From assembly GCA_937885175.1 (NCBI GenBank), contig CAKZZO010000082.1, positions 1 through 8,925 on the forward strand: a stretch of 8,925 bases of DNA, read 5' to 3'. Under the pieces are notes generated by a model that was not told the DNA's origin, did not search any database, and was given only the letters and a program-made list of their open reading frames with translations. Below, in pieces: positions 5,985 to 8,925 of this stretch; positions within the stretch are counted from its first letter, which is position 1, and each line of letters begins with the position of its first letter. The stretch is from an uncultured Treponema sp. (GTDB lineage Bacteria > Spirochaetota > Spirochaetia > Treponematales > Treponemataceae). The position numbers were made by a program, and so were the translations under genes.

Positions 5985-8678
5985 TTATGAGTTTTTCTTT
6001 TCGTACTCAATAACCGCCTGCGCGCCAGCCAGACGAGCCAGAGGTACGCGGTAGGGTGAGCAGGAAACGTAATTCAAGCCAATCTGATAGCAGATGTGGA
6101 TTGACGCGGGGTCTCCGCCGTGTTCGCCGCAGATACCCAGATGCAGGTGGGGATTTACGGCGCGGCCTTTTTCCTCAGTGATTTCCATAAGAACGCCAGG
6201 ACCTTCGTAGTCCAGCGTTGCAAAGGGGTCGTCCTCAAGGATGCGCTGCTGCAGATATGACTCAATGAACTTGCCGTAGTCATCGCGGCTGAATCCAAAG
6301 GTGGTCTGGGTCAGGTCGTTGGTGCCGAATGAGAAGAAGTCTGCGTACTTTGCGATTCTTCCTGCGCTCAACGCCGCTCTGGGGAACTCAATCATGGAAC
6401 CGATTTCAAACTTGAGTGCTGTGCCGCATTCCTTGTTTACCATGGCGATGACGGCTTCTGCCTGACGGCGAATCTGCTCCACTTCGTTGTATGAAATGAC
6501 GTTGGGAATCATAATCAGCACATTGTGCTTTACGCCTTCCTTGTCCAGTTGAGCCGTAGCGCGGGCGATTGCCTCCACCTGCATCTCGTAGATTTCAGGG
6601 TAGGTGATGGCAAGGCGGCAGCCACGGTGACCCAGCATGGGGTTGTGCTCGGCGAGGGCACTGACTTTCTGGGCAAGCCTTTCTTTTTCTACGCCCAGCT
6701 TCTTTGCCAAAGCGGTCAGCTGCTCATCGCTTTCTGCCTGAATGAACTCGTTGAGCGGCGGGTCAAGCAGGCGGATGGTAACTGGACGGCCTTCCATGGT
6801 CTTGATGATTTCGTAGAAGTCTTTCTGCTGATGGGGCAGAATCCGTGCCAGATTTGCCTTGCGGCTTTCCGTGTCGTCAGAAATAATCATCTTCTGAAAG
6901 TCAGTCAGTTTTGGCTCGTCAAAGAACATATGTTCTGTACGGCAGAGACCGATGCCGTTTGCACCGAATCTGAATGCGTCCATTGCGTTCTGGGGCGTGT
7001 CGCCGTTTGCGTAGATGTCAAAGCCCTTTACCGTGTTGCCGGATTCTGTGACGCGCTGAGAGTTTTCGCGGATTTCGTCTGCCCAGCCAAGGAAAGTCTC
7101 CAGGTCGCCGGAGATGCTTGCGGGCTTTACCGCCACCTGACCTTCGTATACGAGACCAGTTGCGCCGTCAATCGTCAGGTAGTCGCCACGCTTATAGGAC
7201 TTGCCCTTAATCACTACGGTTTCTTCATCTTTGAATGTTACGTCAGAACAGCCGCAGACACAGGGAGTGCCCATGCCACGGGCAACAACTGCTGCGTGTG
7301 AGGTGCGGCCGCCTGTGGAAGTGAGGATGCCCTGAGAAACTGCCATGCCGGCAATGTCATCGGGAGAGGTTTCCTTGCGAACCAGCAGGACTTTTTTGCC
7401 GTCCTTTGCCCATGCCTCGGCTTCTTCCGCCGTGAAAACAATCTGACCGCATCCTGCACCCGGAGATGCGTTCAGGCCGGCAGCGATTTCAACAGCCTTT
7501 TTTACCGCGTCCTTGTCAAGCTGGGGAAGCAAAAGTTGATTCAACTGCTCAGGCTCCACGCGCATGATAGCCGTTTCCTTGGAGATAAGGCCTTCCTTTA
7601 CCATGTCAACAGCCATCTTTACGGCGGCCGTACCCGTGCGCTTTCCGTTGCGGCACTGGAGCATATAGAGTTTGCCTTCTTCTACCGTAAATTCCATGTC
7701 CTGCATGTCGCAGTAGTGCTGTTCCAGACGCTCGCGAATTTCGCAGAGTTCATCGTAAATAGCCTTGTTTGTCTTTTCCAGCTGAGAAAGTTTTTCGGGA
7801 GTGCGGATACCGGCAACAACATCCTCACCCTGAGCGTTCATCAGGTATTCACCCATAAAGACATTCTCACCTGTAGAAGGATCGCGGGAGAAACATACAC
7901 CCGTGCCGGAAGTCTCACCCTTGTTTCCAAAGACCATGGCCATAACCGTGACAGCCGTACCCTTGAGGGCACCTTCCTTGATGTTGTTCAGCTTGCGGTA
8001 CTTGATTGCACGGGGATTCATCCATGATCCAAAGACTGCTCCGATTGCGCCCCACATCTGCTCTTTTGCATCCTGCGGGAAGTCAGAACCTTTTTCCTTC
8101 TTGTACATGTCCTTGTACTTGCTGACGATTTCCTTGAGTTCTTCCGTTGTCAGTTCAGTATCCTGCTTGATACCACGATGAGACTTTACTTCGTCAATAA
8201 TCGCCTCAAATTTGTCGTGGTCAACACCCATGGCTACGTCACCATACATCTGGATGAAGCGGCGGTAGGCATCCCATGCAAAACGCTCGTTGCCGGTCTT
8301 TTTTGCAAGACCCAGAACAGCCTTGTCGTTCAAGCCCAGATTCAGAATCGTATCCATCATACCCGGCATAGAAATAGCCGCTCCAGAACGCACGGAAACC
8401 AGAAGCGGGTCATTTTCGTCACCCAGTTTCTTTCCCATAACGGATTCCAGTTTTGCAAGGTATTCGTCCACCTGACCAGCCAGCTCGTCAGGATATTTGC
8501 GTCCCAGCTCATAATATTTCTGACAGACGTCAGTCGTAATCGTAAAACCTGCTGGAACCGGCAGACTCAAGGGCGCCTTTGCCATCTGAGCAAGATTTGC
8601 ACCCTTTCCACCCAATTCAGCGCGCATTGACTCATCGCCATCAGCGTCGCCATTACCAAAAAAATAAACGTACTTCAT
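5985..8678 (-). CDS. ppdK: Pyruvate phosphate dikinase
   Basis: This cytosolic enzyme interconverts pyruvate + ATP + phosphate and PEP + AMP + pyrophosphate, giving an energy-saving glycolysis or gluconeogenesis branch in many anaerobes. The 897-residue length is normal. The N-terminal ATP-binding domain has ELGGKGANLAQMA near its start and VSVRSGAAISMPGMMDTILN around residue 105. The swivelling phosphohistidine domain has GGRTSHAAVVARGMGTPCVCG with the phosphorylated histidine at residue 461. The C-terminal PEP/pyruvate barrel has GIGLCRTEHMFF, the GSMIEFPRAAL and FFSFGTNDLTQTTFG motifs, and HLGICGEHGGDP with the catalytic cysteine at residue 850. Histidine and cysteine spacing agrees with the characterised Clostridium enzyme (His455, Cys831). 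I place the start at 8678: it gives the standard MKYVYFFG N-terminus and has GGTGG four bases upstream, whereas the in-frame ATG at 8705 has no ribosome site and lies near the inferred transcription start. All key residues are present. It appears single-gene, with no clear terminator seen after the stop. Confidence 0.97.
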   Translation of the reverse strand: MKYVYFFGNGDADGDESMRAELGGKGANLAQMAKAPLSLPVPAGFTITTDVCQKYYELGRKYPDELAGQVDEYLAKLESVMGKKLGDENDPLLVSVRSGAAISMPGMMDTILNLGLNDKAVLGLAKKTGNERFAWDAYRRFIQMYGDVAMGVDHDKFEAIIDEVKSHRGIKQDTELTTEELKEIVSKYKDMYKKEKGSDFPQDAKEQMWGAIGAVFGSWMNPRAIKYRKLNNIKEGALKGTAVTVMAMVFGNKGETSGTGVCFSRDPSTGENVFMGEYLMNAQGEDVVAGIRTPEKLSQLEKTNKAIYDELCEIRERLEQHYCDMQDMEFTVEEGKLYMLQCRNGKRTGTAAVKMAVDMVKEGLISKETAIMRVEPEQLNQLLLPQLDKDAVKKAVEIAAGLNASPGAGCGQIVFTAEEAEAWAKDGKKVLLVRKETSPDDIAGMAVSQGILTSTGGRTSHAAVVARGMGTPCVCGCSDVTFKDEETVVIKGKSYKRGDYLTIDGATGLVYEGQVAVKPASISGDLETFLGWADEIRENSQRVTESGNTVKGFDIYANGDTPQNAMDAFRFGANGIGLCRTEHMFFDEPKLTDFQKMIISDDTESRKANLARILPHQQKDFYEIIKTMEGRPVTIRLLDPPLNEFIQAESDEQLTALAKKLGVEKERLAQKVSALAEHNPMLGHRGCRLAITYPEIYEMQVEAIARATAQLDKEGVKHNVLIMIPNVISYNEVEQIRRQAEAVIAMVNKECGTALKFEIGSMIEFPRAALSAGRIAKYADFFSFGTNDLTQTTFGFSRDDYGKFIESYLQQRILEDDPFATLDYEGPGVLMEITEEKGRAVNPHLHLGICGEHGGDPASIHICYQIGLNYVSCSPYRVPLARLAGAQAVIEYEKKNS

Positions 8679-8703
8679 AGTGCCACCAGTATAGCGAATT
8701 GAC

Positions 8704-8739
8704 ACAATGTTTCATACCAGTTTCTTGCTTTTTATGCAA
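8704..8739 (-). promoter_or_regulatory. Weak candidate promoter for ppdK
   Basis: On the minus strand TTGCAT (8739-8734) and TATGAA (8716-8711) are separated by 17 bp, 3/6 and 4/6 matches to the sigma70 consensus. Transcription would begin near 8704, leaving a leader of about 26 nt with the GGTGG ribosome site before the ATG at 8678. A closer TATACT (8694-8689) would give an almost leaderless message and seems less likely. Low confidence because the -35 is poor. Confidence 0.25.
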
Positions 8740-8794
8740 AAAATATGCGGGGTGGGGATTAATTGCTTGCCCAGTTTACAAGAATAGAGACTTT

Positions 8795-8925
8795 TCATTT
8801 TATAAAAATAGCAGGAGCATAATCTTTTTCATCTATTATATCTATATCAGCATTTTCTTTTTGCAACGTCCCTACATCATCTGGTATACATAGACCCAGC
8901 CTTCTTGCCAAAGCTTGGAAGATTC
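8795..8925 (-). CDS. C-terminus of an unidentified protein (partial)
   Basis: The minus-strand frame entering at 8923 is open for 42 codons and ends in TGA at 8797-8795. The predicted tail starts IFQALARRLGLCIPDDV and ends DEKDYAPAIFIK. It is rich in charged residues with an amphipathic character and no transmembrane segment, and looks more like coding sequence than the competing frames there, which hit stops early. The gene lies upstream of ppdK in the same direction with about 115 bp between them and no strong terminator, so read-through is possible. I do not recognise the family. At 42 residues, a chance open frame cannot be excluded. Confidence 0.5.
   Translation of the reverse strand, partial: IFQALARRLGLCIPDDVGTLQKENADIDIIDEKDYAPAIFIK

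Noticed and set aside
5773..6013. Plus-strand open frames over the hairpin element (for example 5741-6013)
   Set aside because: They run through perfect inverted repeats, match no recognisable family, and overlap the end of ppdK on the other strand.
6525..7301. A 258-residue plus-strand open frame opposite ppdK
   Set aside because: It is the shadow of a strongly conserved minus-strand gene with all catalytic motifs intact, and its translation is cysteine- and valine-rich with no recognisable domain.
8687..8705. The ATG at 8705 as the ppdK start
   Set aside because: It adds nine residues not typical of the family, has no ribosome site, and lies near the inferred transcription start. The ATG at 8678 has GGTGG just upstream and the standard N-terminus.

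Overview
The window looks like host-associated bacterial chromosome, most plausibly a spirochaete of the genus Treponema. This is inferred from the general character of the pyruvate phosphate dikinase, the DUF4143-type ATPase remnant and the hairpin-rich intergenic DNA; there is no rRNA or other decisive marker, so the genus stays tentative.

Layout. (1) 1-395: the distal end of a type II (probably II-C) CRISPR-cas operon. The last codons of an upstream gene, expected to be cas1, overlap the start of cas2, and a strong bidirectional hairpin terminator follows. (2) 396-3253: a short AT-rich leader-like stretch and a large CRISPR array of 43 repeats, identical as far as I can read them, of 36 bp, with 42 spacers of 29-31 bp. 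A possible 43rd spacer and decayed terminal repeat follow at 3254-3320. The repeat reads as a II-C repeat on the minus strand, opposite to cas2, and carries a candidate sigma70 promoter (TTGATT, 16 bp, AATAAT). cas9 and the tracrRNA are not in the window. (3) 3345-5060, minus strand: an asparagine-synthase-like PP-loop protein whose N-terminal amidotransferase-like domain lacks the catalytic Cys2. (4) About 5080-5772, plus strand: a gene remnant, the C-terminal part of an AAA_14/DUF4143 ATPase with an apparent in-frame internal deletion. (5) 5761-5923: a compact hairpin element with paired ends, beginning inside the last codons of that remnant. (6) 5985-8678, minus strand: a full-length pyruvate phosphate dikinase (ppdK). 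(7) 8795-8925, minus strand: the C-terminus of an unidentified gene upstream of ppdK.

The most informative content is in the spacers. Spacers 5 and 12 target the same protospacer and differ at two bases that are synonymous in one shared reading frame. Spacers 13 and 34 overlap by 19 nt with two more differences that are also synonymous, and spacer 7 may tile onto the same locus. This looks like repeated sampling of diverged relatives of one phage lineage. The array also seems to be transcribed in the opposite sense to its apparent growth direction: the decayed repeat is at the right end, while crRNAs would run leftwards from promoters inside the repeats.

The remaining genes are accessory (asparagine-synthase-like gene, ATPase remnant, hairpin element) or central metabolism (ppdK) and show no functional link to the CRISPR locus beyond proximity.
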